Positions 44,561 to 59,438 of a stretch of DNA of 64,000 nucleotides are shown in pieces; the first letter of the stretch is position 1; each line of letters starts with the position of its first letter. The position numbers were made by a program, and so were the translations under genes. Location of the stretch: NCBI GenBank assembly GCA_023213395.1, contig CM041465.1, positions 93,565,741 to 93,629,740 on the forward strand. The letters run 5' to 3'. This stretch comes from Cycas panzhihuaensis (Eukaryota; Cycadophyta). A model generated the notes under the pieces. It was not told the DNA's origin. It saw only the letters and a list, made by a program, of their open reading frames with translations, and ran no database searches.

Positions 44561-47190
44561 TGTTTCCTGGCTACTAGGAATGGATTTGGGACGCGTCGAC
44601 TTAGGTAAGCTCAGGTATGAGTTTCTTACTCCCATCCTCACTTTTGCTTGGCTGAGGTTGCTTAGTGTATTACTGATGCATGCTTGCCTATCATTTGCAT
44701 GACTGCATTACTTTCTTACTTGATCACACTGCTTGTGCCTGCTGCACACCACTCAACCTATGACAACCCACCGTGGGGGCATTCCTTAGTGAGTCATGCA
44801 CCCCATATGGCACTCAGCCACCCACACCATCTCCACGGCCCCTCGAGCACCTTAGTTGGTCGCGTCTCGCCTATGACAGCATCCTGCCTCTACTTTGATC
44901 TTCTTTCTAAGTATGATAGGACCCCCATCGAGACCTGCCCCTCTCTTTTGGCCACTTATCAACCATCTGGGCAATAATTCCTAGCTTGCCTAGCCTCAAC
45001 ACACCTACTATTTAGCTTTAGGCCCTATTTCTGTCTTAATTTTAGCCTATAGGCTCACACCACTGCAAACTTAGTGGTACCGTGATATTTACTGCGGTAC
45101 CACGAAGTTTGCCACGGTGCGACTGTTTGAAATTATTTTTAAAAAATAACTATGGTAGTTCTCGCTCTTTTCACAGAACTGCCACATGGCGTCTACTCCT
45201 ATTCATCTCCCCATAACCCTAAATGCTCACTTAGGGTTAGGGGGAACATAAAACCTAAAAAGTGAATCATTTTGCTCTCTTCTTCTCCCATTTTTTTATT
45301 GCAGTACTATAGCTCTCTCTCTAGGACTGCTAGAGGACATGGTCTTTAGCTCTGCTACTCTTTCCATAGGGATATCTACTATATCTCAGGTCCTGCTCTA
45401 GCAGCTCAGGCCCTCTCTTTGCAGGTTTACATAGTAGAGAAGTGAGTACTCATAGGAACTCTCCAAAGTAAAGCCCCAAGGTTCTAAAATCGAAGTTGTG
45501 CTCCTACAGTTGTCTCTCCTTTAGGCCAGCCTCAAAATCCTATTAAACATAGGCTTCTTCTCCTATTTTCTGGTAGGAATAATTTTCTACTTCCTACTAT
45601 AAGGTACCTCTCAATGTTTTCTCTAGGATTCATATTTTCCCCTTACTTTCTATGAACAATTCTTAGCTATTTTGTTGTTCTTGGCTTTGCACCCTTTACG
45701 AACTTATTCATTGCCCCCTATCTTATAGTGCTCCCTCTCATTTCCTGCAAGTCCACTTTAATGTGGCTGTGTAAGAGGGTTACACAAGGAAAGGTGAAGG
45801 GAGAAAGGCAGGGTCAGTCCCCCTTGTTGACCTTCTCCCCAAGGGTCCAAACCCTTCCTTTCCTTCCTCTTTCACCTACTGCCTCCCTTGGAGCTTGGCT
45901 AGGGATTTGAGAGCCTATTTCTAGATCTGAAATAGCGTTGGCAGCCCCTTGCCATACTGGTTTTAGACCTACACTTGCTGGTTTTGGGCACCACATAAGC
46001 CCCAAAACCCTTCTCAATTGGTTTATGACCCTTAGCGCATTCTAACTAGATGATTTACTGCTCATAACACTTCGTCCCTTGGGTGTGGTTGTATATCATT
46101 TTACTGGTCTATCTCCTCTCTTGCTCACTGTCCCATACAGTCATTATACTTTATTTTTCTTCCCTCGAGGCTATGTAGAGATTTCTGTGGGTGAGTTGGC
46201 CATTCTGAGGCTAACTCTTTTACTTTGGATACTGTTTGGTGTTGATGCTTGCTTGAGTCCTATTTAGAGTTTTGGAGTAATGTGTAACATGTCCTTGACT
46301 TAATTTGATATCAGCTTCTTTGTATTTGCATATACATATAGTAGATATATTTGGTATCCCCTCTTCCAAGAGGGAGAAACTCTCGTGTTGTGATTAGCAG
46401 GCTTTGCGATAATGTAGGTATGCACGAGGGGAGTTCGTTAATAGGTTAGCCTCTTGTTAGTTGCATTTCCTTGTTTCCTTTTTGTGGTCCATGCTTTTCT
46501 TTGTTCTTTTTGCACATTTGGTGAAGGTAAGATAGCCCCTTGACTGCTCATGGCAACCATCGTTGGCTAGTCTCTCATCTACGTGACAAGTTCGAGTGAG
46601 AGAACACACAAAGAATCGAAGGTCGCAACACTCCAACCGCACTACGTATCCAGGTATTCTTCTTTTCCTTTTTTGTCCTTTCCTGCAGCATTTTTCTTTT
46701 ACGCATATGTTTGTATGCTAAAACATATAGGAAATAAAAAAGAGAAAAGGAATTCATCCTTGCATTTGTGCGTGTTTTTGTTTGTAGTCGTTTTTATCAC
46801 GTGTAGGTAGTTTTCTTTGGACGTGAGTTATCTGTTCCTCACTTCTCGACTAGCCCACATGTAGGATATCATACTATGCACTTTCACCTACACGTCGCCT
46901 TCTCCCTCTCTTGAGAAGGCACAACTCTTTAGGACCCCTCTTCCTCTTCCCGGCCATCTAGGGGGTAGGAGGGCCTCACCTTTTGGGGCGACCCAAGGCT
47001 TCGCCTTGCGTCCCTCTCCAAAGATCACCCTAAAGGAATTAGGCACCATCTGTAAGTTTTGAATCCATGCTCCAACGCACAGACGCCCTGCATGGTGTTT
47101 TTCTTGCTGATTGATCCCACTCATAGCTTGACTACATCTTAGTTAGCCACGTCTTACTAAATATAAGAGACCACCCACGGATGTATTTTA
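44561..47190 (+). repeat. 3' LTR of element B (2630 bp)
   Basis: Starts TGTTTCCTGGCTACTAGGAA and ends GTATTTTA (a decayed CA), then the GAATT duplication. It differs from the 5' LTR mainly by transitions. It holds 18-base inverted repeat arms at 45065-45082 and 45095-45112 with one mismatch, centred on GTGGTACC. Confidence 0.93.
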
Positions 47191-47195
47191 GAATT

Positions 47196-48427
47196 TAATT
47201 TTATTTACACTATTTTGGGTATATCTTTGTTATATGGACTTGAAATTTAGTTTTTCTATTTCATTGATTTCTTTGCTTTGAGAGCTTTGAGTTGGACTAT
47301 GACATGGCATATTTTGGACTTTGCTTGTTATAGTTATCAATGTTTGAAGTCTAGTCTTTTGAATGTAATTTTTATAGGTTTTTTTTGCTATTCAGACTTT
47401 GGTTTGCTTGCCATCACTCTTGAGGACACATCATTAAGGGGGCTAACCAATTATAGGCACCCCCTCACACTAAAAACAAAAGAGAAACACATCATGACCA
47501 CACTCCTACACTTCAGTGTTAATGATAATTTAGTAACCTTCCATGATTGGCTTCCCAGCTTGCAAGGATACTTTGAAGGGATCAACTTATAAGAAGATGA
47601 AAAAATTGTTAAAAGTATTTACTATTTGTAAGGAAGACTCAATAAATAGGCACAACAATGGTACCATGATGTATATAAGATATGATATCCCAAAAACTTT
47701 GGATCTCTTCATTTATGATCTTTGCTTATAGATTCAAGAATTATGTCCATATCATCTTTATAAAAGAACATTCTAAGGAAGATGAGGAAGAAAGGAGAAA
47801 GTTAGGCTTGTTAAACACACTTGAAAATCTATAAGGAACTATCCTCAATATTTTGACAAGATAGGTTCAAGCCCCTTTATCTTCATCTTTACCAAATGAC
47901 AGAGTAGCCAACAAGGAATCCATCAAGTTGGAAGAAAATAATCTGTTGTAAGATGAACTTTTAGCAGAACAAGTTATGGAACTTGAACCTGATAAACTCC
48001 CAAGTATTGAGGTAATTTTGGATGAGCATATAGTCAATGAGGAAATGGAAGACCATGATATTACCCCCATGCAACATCAAGCAAGAAGCATCACCAAGCA
48101 ACCTAAGTCTACTTCAAATGGGTTGTTATCATTCAAGTTGTATAAATATTTGGAACCTTATTTTTATGGGCATGAATATTACTACACCATGGGCTCACAT
48201 TTCTTTGATTCTTATAGTCAAATAAAGGAGTCACTCTTTTCAGGAGCACATCACCATCTACATGGACTTATGCATCTTTCCTTAACAATAGAGTCTACGA
48301 CAACAATATCTCTTCATTATCACCTTGATCAAACCACTACGTGTGACATACTAGTGGTGGTAGGTGGTGGACATGTATATTTTGTATTAGGATGCTTTAA
48401 GGGAAACACATCTAAGAGGAGAGGGAA
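47196..48427 (+). other. Element H internal DNA, 3' part
   Basis: Resumes H after B. It contains the gag-like remnant (47494-47767) and a longer ORF (about 47866-48452). It ends with AAGAGGAGAGGGAA (48414-48427), a good polypurine tract beside the LTR. Confidence 0.75.
47494..47767 (+). pseudogene. gag: gag-like remnant of element H
   Basis: From ATG 47494: LHFSVNDNLVTFHDWLPS, then LQGYFEGINL, a stop, EDEKIVKSIYYL, a stop, GRLNK, a stop and AQQWYHDVY. The order F-x2-W-L, YFE, DEK-V and the Trp after Q follows the Retrotrans_gag core. Three stops break the frame. This is the only element-type protein domain in H. Confidence 0.55.
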
Positions 48428-48452
48428 CATAATGAGCCCATACTACATGTAA
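47866..48452 (+). CDS. Unknown ORF at the 3' end of element H
   Basis: Open from 47976 (MELEPDKLPSIEVILDE) to a stop at 48452 inside the LTR, 158 aa, and extendable upstream to about 47866 across one TAA (VQAPLSSSLPND). It is acidic early and rich in His/Tyr/Thr later. I recognise no domain. Its position after gag suggests a C-terminal Gag part or an incidental ORF. Confidence 0.3.
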
Positions 48453-48707
48453 TTGGTTAAAGGGTTAAGGAGGATAAGTTAGGAGTATTTAATAATAGTG
48501 AAATGGTAGGATTGGGTAGCTTAGCAATAGCATAATATAATAATGGATAGCCCTCTTACAAATATGGTGCCCTCATCATATGTAAGGTAGCTTGATATAT
48601 TTTGAATACAATCTATTAGGGTTCACTTCGATGCTCTTTTGGTGATCTTTTTTTCTTCTAGCTTTCTTTTCTCTTACTCTTATGGTTACAAGAGTTGGCT
48701 TATAACA
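48428..48707 (+). repeat. 3' LTR of element H (280 bp)
   Basis: Begins CATAATGAGCCCATACTAC (TG lost) and ends GGCTTATAACA before the TCCAT duplication. It matches 13848-14145. Confidence 0.82.
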
Positions 48708-49088
48708 TCCATGGTATGGTAGAGATTCATTTCATTGAATGTCAAGGATGTTTCCTCACTAGCTATTATGGTGTTAAAAGTGTTATCAAGTGCCAACTCC
48801 ACCATATGCTTCCCTTTATTCAACATAGGTAATACTACTTTGATACCTCTATTGGTCAAGCTTTATGCCACATCCTTCCATCTTTACAAGCATTCTTTTT
48901 GATATGACTATGGTTTTCCTAACAAGGTTGAATAAGTAACCATATTTTTAATGGTTTTTATGATGGTAAAATTTATTGGCACTATAATTCTACCCATATT
49001 TACCTTGATATTAGGAAGATGTCCCACTACTTTCACTAACTCATTTTTTAGTTTAAGAGAGTAATTAGTGTGTGTTAATTTAGGAAAA
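48708..49088 (-). pseudogene. pol: Protease fragment of chromovirus Y, copy b
   Basis: Minus-strand codons for LKNELVKVVGHLPNIKVNMG and NMVTYSTLLGKP, like copies a and c. It ends abruptly at about 49088, where H-type internal sequence follows. After removal of H it reads in frame into 13842. Confidence 0.72.
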
Positions 49089-50044
49089 TTCCCTAAGTCT
49101 GTTTCCATCTTTAAATCTATGAATAGATTGCTAATCAATGACACATCCCCTACAAATTACATTACCATTGGATAAGATTAATGGAAGTTGTATGCTTAAT
49201 AAGGAAGAGATGACAACAACTAGTTTACTTCTATAAATGGCTATTAATCAACTGTCCTTTCTAAATGATCTATAACTATCATGAACCTTTCATGAATCGT
49301 CTACATTGTGTTGCATTGTAATGAAACACCCTTATTCCATGGTTGAATATGTAACCTTGCATTCATTAATAACAATCATAATAAGTTTGCTTGTGAAGAA
49401 TACAAACTTGTCCCAGTAATGATACCACTAGATATCTGTCAAAAATTTGAATGTTTGATGTATTTTTTCATAGATTTGTCACATATTTTCCACCAGTAGT
49501 GATGCTCTATTTGGCAACCATGGTCGTTAATGTCTTCGTTCCATCTAGGAAGTAATGTGGAAATGAGAGATTTGTTTGGTGATTATCAAATTGCAACCTT
49601 GAATCTAGATCATCAACATCATCTCCTGTATTAAAAAAAAATATATACCTTTGATGATTACTAGACAATGGCGATGATGAGAAGATAGAGCAAACCCTAG
49701 TGGCAGTAGTAGATTATAGAATTTTGAGTTAATGTTTAGGTTACATTTTTAAAAAGTTATATGAAAATTAAATTAAATTTTATATTGCTTTTAAATTTTC
49801 CCTTTTTAGTGCCAATCAGTGGTCACATAAATAGTTGAAGTGGCCATGACTATTTAGCAAATCAACTAAAATAATTAAGTCATTTTATATAATTTGATTT
49901 TATTTATACTATTTTAGATATATCTTTATCATATGGACTCGAAATTTAGTTTTTTTAGTTTCATTGAGTTCTCTTTTTGTGATCTTTTTGTCTTCTAAGT
50001 TTCTTTTCTTTTGCTCTTCCAGTTATAAGAGTTGGGTTGTAGCA
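49089..50044 (+). repeat. Rearranged partial copy of element H
   Basis: 49089-49967 matches H internal DNA (14640-15376 plus 47196-47270) without element B, then jumps to the last 75 bases of an H LTR, ending GTTGTAGCA at 50044 before TCCATGG. The 5' LTR and most of H's coding part are missing. Confidence 0.72.
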
Positions 50045-50520
50045 TCCATGGTATGGTAGAGATTCATTTCATTGAATGTCAAGGATGTTTCTTCACTAGC
50101 TATTATGGCATTAAAAGTGTCATCAAGTACTAAATCCACCATATGCTTCCCTTTATTCAACATAGGTAATACTACTTTGATACCTCCATTGGTCAAGGTT
50201 TATGTCACATCCTTCCATGTTTATAAGCATTTTATTTGATATGACCATGTTTTTCTTAACAAGGTTGAATAAGTAACCATATTTTTAATGGTTTCAATGA
50301 TGGTAAAATTTATTGGCACTATATTTCTACCCATATTTACCTTGATATCAGGAAGATGTCCCATTAGTTTTACCAACTCATTTATTAGTTTGAGAGAGTA
50401 ATTAGTGTGTGTTAATTTAGGACTACCTAATTTCTTCCATATGTTTATTAGTAAAATGTTTATTGCAACACCTCCATCCACAATTATATTTTGAAATATC
50501 TCTTCCAAAATACTAATAGT
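50045..50520 (-). pseudogene. pol: Protease of chromovirus Y, copy c
   Basis: The best-preserved copy: the frame 50508-50221 reads IIVDGGVAINILLINIWK, LTHTNYSLKLINELVKLMG, INFTIIETIKNMVTYSTLL. DGG is the active-site triad region and YSTLLRKTW matches the terminal protease motif. Downstream codons reach NEMNLYHTM at the H-type LTR. One stop lies near 50220. Confidence 0.78.
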
Positions 50521-52200
50521 GACTATAGGGTTGATGTCACATGATGGTTTGATTTTATCGAAATTCTCTGATATCTCTATTAGTTGTAATATTCCACTCT
50601 TGTTCCACTTAGTTACTTGTTCTAGAGGGATTATTAATTATAATTATTTTGTGATTTTTTATTATCATGAACATTTGTAGGATATCTTCTCTCAGTAGTC
50701 ATTTAAATAGCTCATTTTCCTTTAATTTAAGACTAGATTACTTCTTTATCTATTTTGTTTGTCAACTCCCAAACTCTTCTATTCTTGAGATTTCATTTAG
50801 TCCCATAACTAATTTTTTTCATCTTGTAAACTTGTTTAATCTTAGGTTTCTCCATTGGCAATGATTTTGTTTCCTCTTCCTAGGCAACATCCTCTGATGC
50901 CTTCTTTATGGCCATGAATCTATTAATTTCTATTTAGGGAGTGAGGTAGTCATCTTTTATTTTTACTTTCATCTTTTTTCCTTTTGTTTGTAAATTCATA
51001 TTTTTCAAAGAACTAGGTACTATAGGCACTACATTTATAACTTTTTCTTTACACTTACACTCCTCTATTGGGTGGATACTTAGCCCACAATTTTTACATA
51101 TGAATAGCCATTTTTCTTGTGCTTTTTCCACTAGGCACTCTAACTTCCCAATGCCCATATTCCAGACATACCAAACATCTTCCCATTAGAGGTTTCTTCT
51201 TAGAAGATTTTGGTGTCATCTAGGTCATGCAAATGGTCTTGGTCAAGTTACTCCTTTTACTTAAACCTCTACCTCTTGAATTCTTCCCTTGTTTAATAAA
51301 ATAACAATGTTTGGCATTATGGTTATCTGAGTCGTAAATGTGCCACCAAGAGTTCTATTTCTTTTCCTTTGTATTTAGATCATATTTCTTAATAGATTGT
51401 GAAGCTTCGTCACAAATATGATACCATTTCTCCATTGAGAGTTCCTTCCCTCTATATTTTACAAAATTTTCTTCCTCAAAACTTTGGGGTTTCTGCACTT
51501 GTAATTTCAACCTAGCCACTTCCTTCCTTAAGTTTTCTACTTTAGGAGTTTCTTCTGTTTTTATCATTTAGAGGAAAGGTTTGTTTAGGTTTTTATTTCT
51601 TAATTCTTATATCTCTTCTTGTAATCTCAACAATAAGGGATCATGCCTTGCCCTTTTAATGCCAATCTCCTTCTCAAAAGGCAATGCTAACTCTTATGCA
51701 TGTTGGTATGATTTGAAATAGTGGGCTACCATTGTGGCCCATAATTTTGAATTCAACCCATTGATAAAATAGTTTCTCATATTACAATCTATAATTTTCT
51801 CCCCTTTTATAATATTTGCTACTATAATATCTATTCTGCTTATGTATGTTAAACCAAATTCTCTTGCCCTTTGCTTCACCTTCCTAAGAGTTAATTATAG
51901 TACCATATTACTCTTGAATTTCTAAAATATTTCTTCAAATTCCTTCTTAATATCTCTAAATGTCTTTACTAGGTTTAATTGGTTGTACCATAAAAGAGGC
52001 ACCTCTTGTAATGAGTAAGTAAATTACACCTTGTTTCTATCCACATCCATTATCCTTTTAAAATTCACTAGGTTCTAAAATAGATATGTTACATGTCAAA
52101 TCCTCTTTGCGAAAGAATAAATAAGGTGTAATTAATTAAAATTTAATGAAAGGGTATTTGATGAAAATATGTAATCATCTAAAAAGTGGTTAAACCCTTT
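50521..52200 (-). pseudogene. gag: gag of chromovirus Y, copy c
   Basis: It parallels copy a. From high to low coordinates: KQRAREFGLTYISRIDIIV (51879-51694), the LRKEVARLKLQVQKPQSFEE coil (51567-51355), zinc knuckles near 51180-51050 (the first decayed, the second CKNCGLSIHPIEEC), then a Lys-rich linker (KMKVKIKDDYLTP). RNA binding by the knuckles is the expected role. Confidence 0.75.
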
Positions 52201-54588
<2,388 letters not shown>

Positions 54589-54919
54589 TGAAGGTTTATG
54601 AAATGGAGATAGATAAGAGCATATATCAAAATACCCAAGTCATTATATTGCATGAGCATAAACAAAGTATTACAGTGAATCCATTATTGAGAGCATATAG
54701 AACTTTCCAAAGAAGGTGGTGTCTAAAAGACACCAGGGTTTGTCACCCCAATAAAGATATAGTTTAAGGGAGGAGGAAAACCTCCTCGACCTCCAAAATT
54801 TAAAATATAATAAAATAATGCTTAACTAAAGTAACTTTAACCTTACCTTAATTACCTTCATATGTGTGCACTCACATGTGTAAATAGTAGGAGTGGGATG
54901 ATGAACATTAACACCAACA
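54589..54919 (-). repeat. 3' LTR of element F (331 bp)
   Basis: On the minus strand it begins TGTTGGTGTTAATG and ends CATAAACCTTCA. It is preceded on that strand by CCATTAAGGAGAAGAA, a polypurine tract (54920-54935). It matches the right LTR. Confidence 0.9.
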
Positions 54920-55286
54920 TTCTTCTCCTTAATGGTGATCACAAACATCTTCATTTTTCTTTTAACTTATGGTACTTGAACTTGAAAAAAACTTTGAATG
55001 CTTGTCCTTTAGCTTTATCATCATCAACTCACCCCATCATTTTGGTAATGTATGTATTTTTAACATTAAGTGGTTCAAATGATGTTTAAGTATGTGTAGC
55101 TTGATTTGAATGAGGATGAATAGATGCATCTTTGACTTTGTTATCTAGAATCATTATTTTTTGAGTAACGATCATGTCCAAGTGTTTCTAATAAGGTTTC
55201 TACCCCTCAAATGAAGGATCATCATTATGAATGTGATCACTCATTTAACTTGAATCTTCTTTCTTAGTCTTTTCATCGCAAATAAC

Positions 55287-55500
55287 CTACTCTGATATCT
55301 GTCCCACATGCTCAACAACATCAAAGTTAAATTCATTCATACTAAGGGTTTCCCCACCATACATAGAGTCTAAGGTGTCCCATATAGATTTGGAGGTGGT
55401 TATTTCATAAACTTTAGAAAAAACATTGTCATCTATAATGAAAAATAATATAGCTAAGGCTTCATTATCCATTTTTTATGTCTTCTTAGTATTAAGTTCA
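55287..55500 (-). pseudogene. gag: gag fragment of element F (UBN2-like)
   Basis: The frame 55472-55287 reads MDNEALAILFFIIDDNVFSK, then VYEITTSKSIWDTLDSMYGG. This is the middle of a copia-type gag (UBN2/DUF4219 family), and equals the DNEALALIFCALEDHVF stretch in element G. The N-terminal gag region upstream is decayed, and after about 60 residues the frame ends, with only a few hundred bases to the LTR. The rest of gag and all of pol are absent. Confidence 0.72.
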
Positions 55501-58500
55501 CATCCATCTTGTAGATATCTTCAAAGATCATTTGTAATAAAGTAAGTTTCTATTGTTTTACACCATTGTATTTGGCTAAGGAAGGCCATCAAATATAGGG
55601 GATTATATTTGATTTAGATTTATTACTATTTTATAGGAAACTTTAGTACATAATCAAAATGAAATATGGTTTTCAAATAGATAGCTCCTTAAATGATTTC
55701 AATACTAATGCAAGTAGATGATAAAGATATTCTAAAAAGAACGCAAGCCAATATCAATAAGTTACCAATGATGTGGTCTTGCCAATAATTTCCAAGAGAA
55801 AGGATGTAGTGCCTTTAAAAGATGAAATGTTCCTTTGAAATAAAGTGTACTATATGCAACCTTAAGTGAAATAATAAATCAAGAATGCTTTTAATAAGTG
55901 TATGAACTTTTCAACAATGATGAATAAAGAATGATTTCAATAAATGTATGAACTTTTTAACTTAATAAATCAATGAACTTATAATAGATGATCTCAAATG
56001 CTCTTTGAAAATAGAATGATTAAACAAACTTTATAATAGAATCTTGTAAAGTAACTAAGATATTTAAATATGTAGATCTAAAATAAAACTCCTTAATGAT
56101 GAAGAAATGAAAAATTAATAAAATCTAAACTTTTTAATTTTTCAAAATGAATAAACACTAGATTGAGCAAGTAAATGACCAAACTTTTCAATGTAAGATG
56201 AATAATTATTTCTTTTGACCATAATGAGAATGTATGAGGTAAAAATTCTAGAATATATATATATATATATATATATTCTTTAGAAAGATGAAAAAATATG
56301 AAGAAAAAACTTCTAAAATAGAGAATTGTACCCATTTTAGTATGTAGGACTACTTAGCTTGTCGCTTGCTTTAAATGTATATGTTCAATCTTCTACTATA
56401 AATCAACTTAGAAGAAACTATATACAAGCTAAATAAAAGTTTTAAACATGTATCATGAGTAATCAATAAGGTAAATAAAACTTAATTGTAAGAAAAAACT
56501 TTTTAAAGAGTTAAGAGGACAAGCTTGTTGGGATAAATCAGATGCTCAAGTTGATTAACTTTAAGTTATACTAAACAATATCATATTAAGATGAGATTAT
56601 ACTAAGTTGAAGAGTGATAAAATATCTATCCAACAAATTTGACCATTTGGAAAATGGGTTCCTACAACTCAAGTGCACAACTAAAATGACCCCTTTTTGG
56701 GGCTTAATGGGAGCCAGGGGGCTCAAAAGATCATGAACTACTAATAAGATCTTATAAAATAATGTAGAAATGATCAAATATAAACTAAAGAACTTCTTAA
56801 TATGCTTTAAGTTAATAAACTTAAGAAACAATGTGTAAAAATATATAAGAATAACAAACTAGGAGCTTTTATGTACCTCAATTTTGTCTACTTTGAATGT
56901 CTACAAGAAGACTTCAAAACTTATAAATAAATATGTCAATTCAAAGAGGAATGAGTCAGCTTCCCAACAAAACTAATGGATCTAAAATCTGATATTAATC
57001 AAAAAAGTTATATAAAAAATAGTGAAAGGTACTTTTTATGTTAATAACTCAAAAAACTTGAAAAAAAATAATTGAATTTAACTAATTAAAAGCAGGTCAA
57101 ATCAACTCCAAAGGTAGCAAACTAATAGTCTAAACTATAGCCCATAAAATTCTAGATGCAACAAGATAGGTTTCACAAAAAACTAGTACCTCAATGAAGC
57201 AATATTGCAAAAAAGAGCCAAGTACCCTATGTATTATAATAAATTAAAAAAAAATAAAAAAGAAAAGTTTTATAAAGGTTGAGTTAGCCTCTCTTGATAA
57301 GCAAGCTATGGGTCATGTGGAGCGATGTGATCAGGGCAAAGATTTTAAGGAGGCTTAAACTTAAATAGAGGATTTGAAAAACTATAGAATAGGATTTAAT
57401 TTTTTTATAAACTTTATAATATAAGACAAATATTATCAAACCATTAATACGCTAAATATGGACGACAGTTGTGCAGAGGTGAAATTGCATGTATAAATAG
57501 GCAATTGAATCAGTCAAGGCACATCCAAATAGAGACGTAGGAGGATCACCACTAAATGACATGATACTCAGGCCCGAAAGCCTGCCAGAAAAGAGCAAAT
57601 AATAAATGTATTATATAAAAGAGGACGTGGGTAGAAAAGATTATAGGTGATGCAACGATTTTTTAAGTGAGATTAACACTGAAACATGATTCAAAGGACT
57701 TTAAATGATCCATAGAGGAGGGGCATCTCTATTAAAGAAGTCATTCAATCGAAAGATTTAAGAAAAATAGAGATTTAGTATGTGTTTTTGAAGAGGAAAT
57801 GATAATAGAATGTTGAATGACAATCAAATAGAGAACACAGTGACAAAAAAGTAATGAAATGGCTTGTTTAAGCTCTAAATCTAATCCAAAGAAACTTTAT
57901 TGAGGGAACTTAGGTAGAGAGAACTAGATTTTATGAAAAAATAATGAAAAACTTAGAAAATAGAGGCTGAGTAACTTTAGAGGCTAGATCTCTCTCTATA
58001 AGCCATGAAATTAAACGAATTGACAAGCAACAAGGTAACTTGGGAAGCAAGAGGCTCACAAATTTTTAGGATGATCCATTACTTGTATGCTAAGAATGAG
58101 CCTGCATACCGAATAGGAGCCAAATAGAGTAATAGTCGATCAAAATGAGATATCTCACTATACAATCAATGAAATCACGAATAGTTTCTTCTACTAACTC
58201 GATGGCTTAACAAGGATCATAATGAGTAGTCACTTGTAAGGGTTCTAAATGCTAGATCTACTACACAAGCTTGTTGAATCAAGGCTATTAAGGCACTTAA
58301 AAAATAAAATGTAATATTGAAAAAATAAATCGAATAAACTTTAGAATGTATAAAGTTTAAACTTTAATATAATCTATAACAAAATCAAACCAATGTAGCC
58401 ATAGATGACGAGCCTTAAATTGAACATAGCTTGTCAAAACCTAGAAAAAATGGTGAATAAATAATAAAATCTTATAGTATAACTTCTCCAAAAAACCTGT

Positions 58501-58873
58501 TAGGCTAAATGTGCAGCAATTATTATATAGATCTGAAAAAATATTGAGTAAATAGACCAAATATACCAAAAATGGCCAAATATTTAACAAAATATGTAAA
58601 ACTTATTAATAGAAACTTAGAAAAATGACGAGATCTTGAATATTTTACTGATTATAGTTGTGATCTTGCATATGTCTATGAAAATATGCATTGTTTTGTA
58701 AATATAAATTAGAAATAATCAATTTTTTAATGAAAAATAATATAAGAAACTGTTAATAAGCTTTATAGTAAATGAATAAAAGCAATATTTAGCTTGTCGT
58801 GAGCAGATCTACTTTAGAAACTAATGGGTCTTCTTACTCTAAAAAAGAAGGACTTTAATAGGCCAAAATCTGA
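55501..58873 (-). other. Long leader of element F
   Basis: Has no supported gene. Parts match the leader of element G in order: minus-strand GTTGGGAAGCTGACTCATT near 56950 equals G at 61888-61906, and AACAAGCTTGTC near 56520 equals G near 62338. A 22-base AT run lies at 56252-56275. Confidence 0.65.
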
Positions 58874-58887
58874 GCTCTGATACTAAG

Positions 58888-59218
58888 TTAAGGTTTGTAA
58901 AATGGAAACAGAGCTGAGCAGATATCAAAATAATCAAGCCATTATATTGCATGAGCATAAATAAATTATTACAGTCAATCCATTGTTGAAAGCATATACA
59001 ACTTTCCAAAAGAAGGTGGTGTCTAAAAGACACCAGGGTTTGTCACCCCAGTAAAGATATAGTTTGAGGGAGAAGGGAAACCTCCTTAACCTCCAAATTT
59101 AAAATATAATAAAATAATACTTAACCAAAGTAACTTTAATCTTATCTTACTTACCTTTATATATGTGCACTCACATGTGTAAATGGTGGTAGTGGGGTGA
59201 TGAACATTAACCACAATA
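58888..59218 (-). repeat. 5' LTR of element F (331 bp)
   Basis: Matches 54589-54919; the terminal TG has decayed to TA on the minus strand. The decayed initiator-Met primer site is at 58874-58887. Confidence 0.9.
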
Positions 59219-59223
59219 GGTAA

Positions 59224-59438
59224 GAGCACCTCTTGAAGAGATCATAAATGAAGGCCAATACATTTATACCATATTTAATATTCTTGGAAAAGTAAACATA
59301 GCTAAAATAGGGCTTTTTAAAATATGACTCAATATTGAATGCCATTATTGCTAATGTGAACTTGATATATAAGGTTAACTACAGACTCCTTTCTTCTCAG
59401 TTTTATTTGTAATCAGTTCTATTAGCCACTCATCCCTC
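59224..59438 (-). repeat. Y LTR, copy c, right part
   Basis: Resumes after F and matches 11018-11236. It ends at CATCCCTC where element I begins. Confidence 0.65.

Larger units (their letters stand above)
15377..47190 (+). mobile_element. Tat-type Ty3/gypsy retrotransposon B, near-complete, split by C and D
   Basis: LTRs at 15377-18009 and 44561-47190 are flanked by a perfect 5-base duplication GAATT (15372-15376 and 47191-47195). The uninterrupted paralogous site near 49890 confirms the insertion. Order: LTR, primer site, gag, protease, RT, RNase H, integrase, antisense PMD gene, archaeal-type RNase H, polypurine tract, LTR. Without C/D (24723-39952) it is about 16.6 kb. The two LTRs differ mostly by C/T and A/G changes, as expected for old methylated DNA. 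It is inactive through stops. Confidence 0.93.
13848..48707 (+). mobile_element. Element H, non-autonomous Ty3/gypsy-like, split by element B
   Basis: Two similar short LTRs (13848-14145 and 48428-48707) are flanked by the 5-base duplication TCCAT (13843-13847 and 48708-48712). Removing H joins 13847 to 48713 and restores a continuous minus-strand protease frame of Y (NEMNLYHTM then EKTNTI), which confirms the insertion. Without B, H is about 3 kb. It holds a gag-like remnant but no pol, so it would depend on another element. Confidence 0.8.
54589..59218 (-). mobile_element. Element F, non-autonomous Ty1/copia-type, long leader
   Basis: Two 331-base LTRs (54589-54919 and 58888-59218) are flanked by the duplication GGTAA (54584-54588 and 59219-59223). 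The paralogous empty site is TCATTAGTAAGAG near 11013. On the minus strand the primer site next to the right LTR reads TTAGTATCAGAGC, a decayed initiator-Met site, so the 5' end is on the right. About 3.4 kb of leader precedes a short gag piece. No protease, integrase or RT was found, so F is a defective derivative. Confidence 0.88.
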
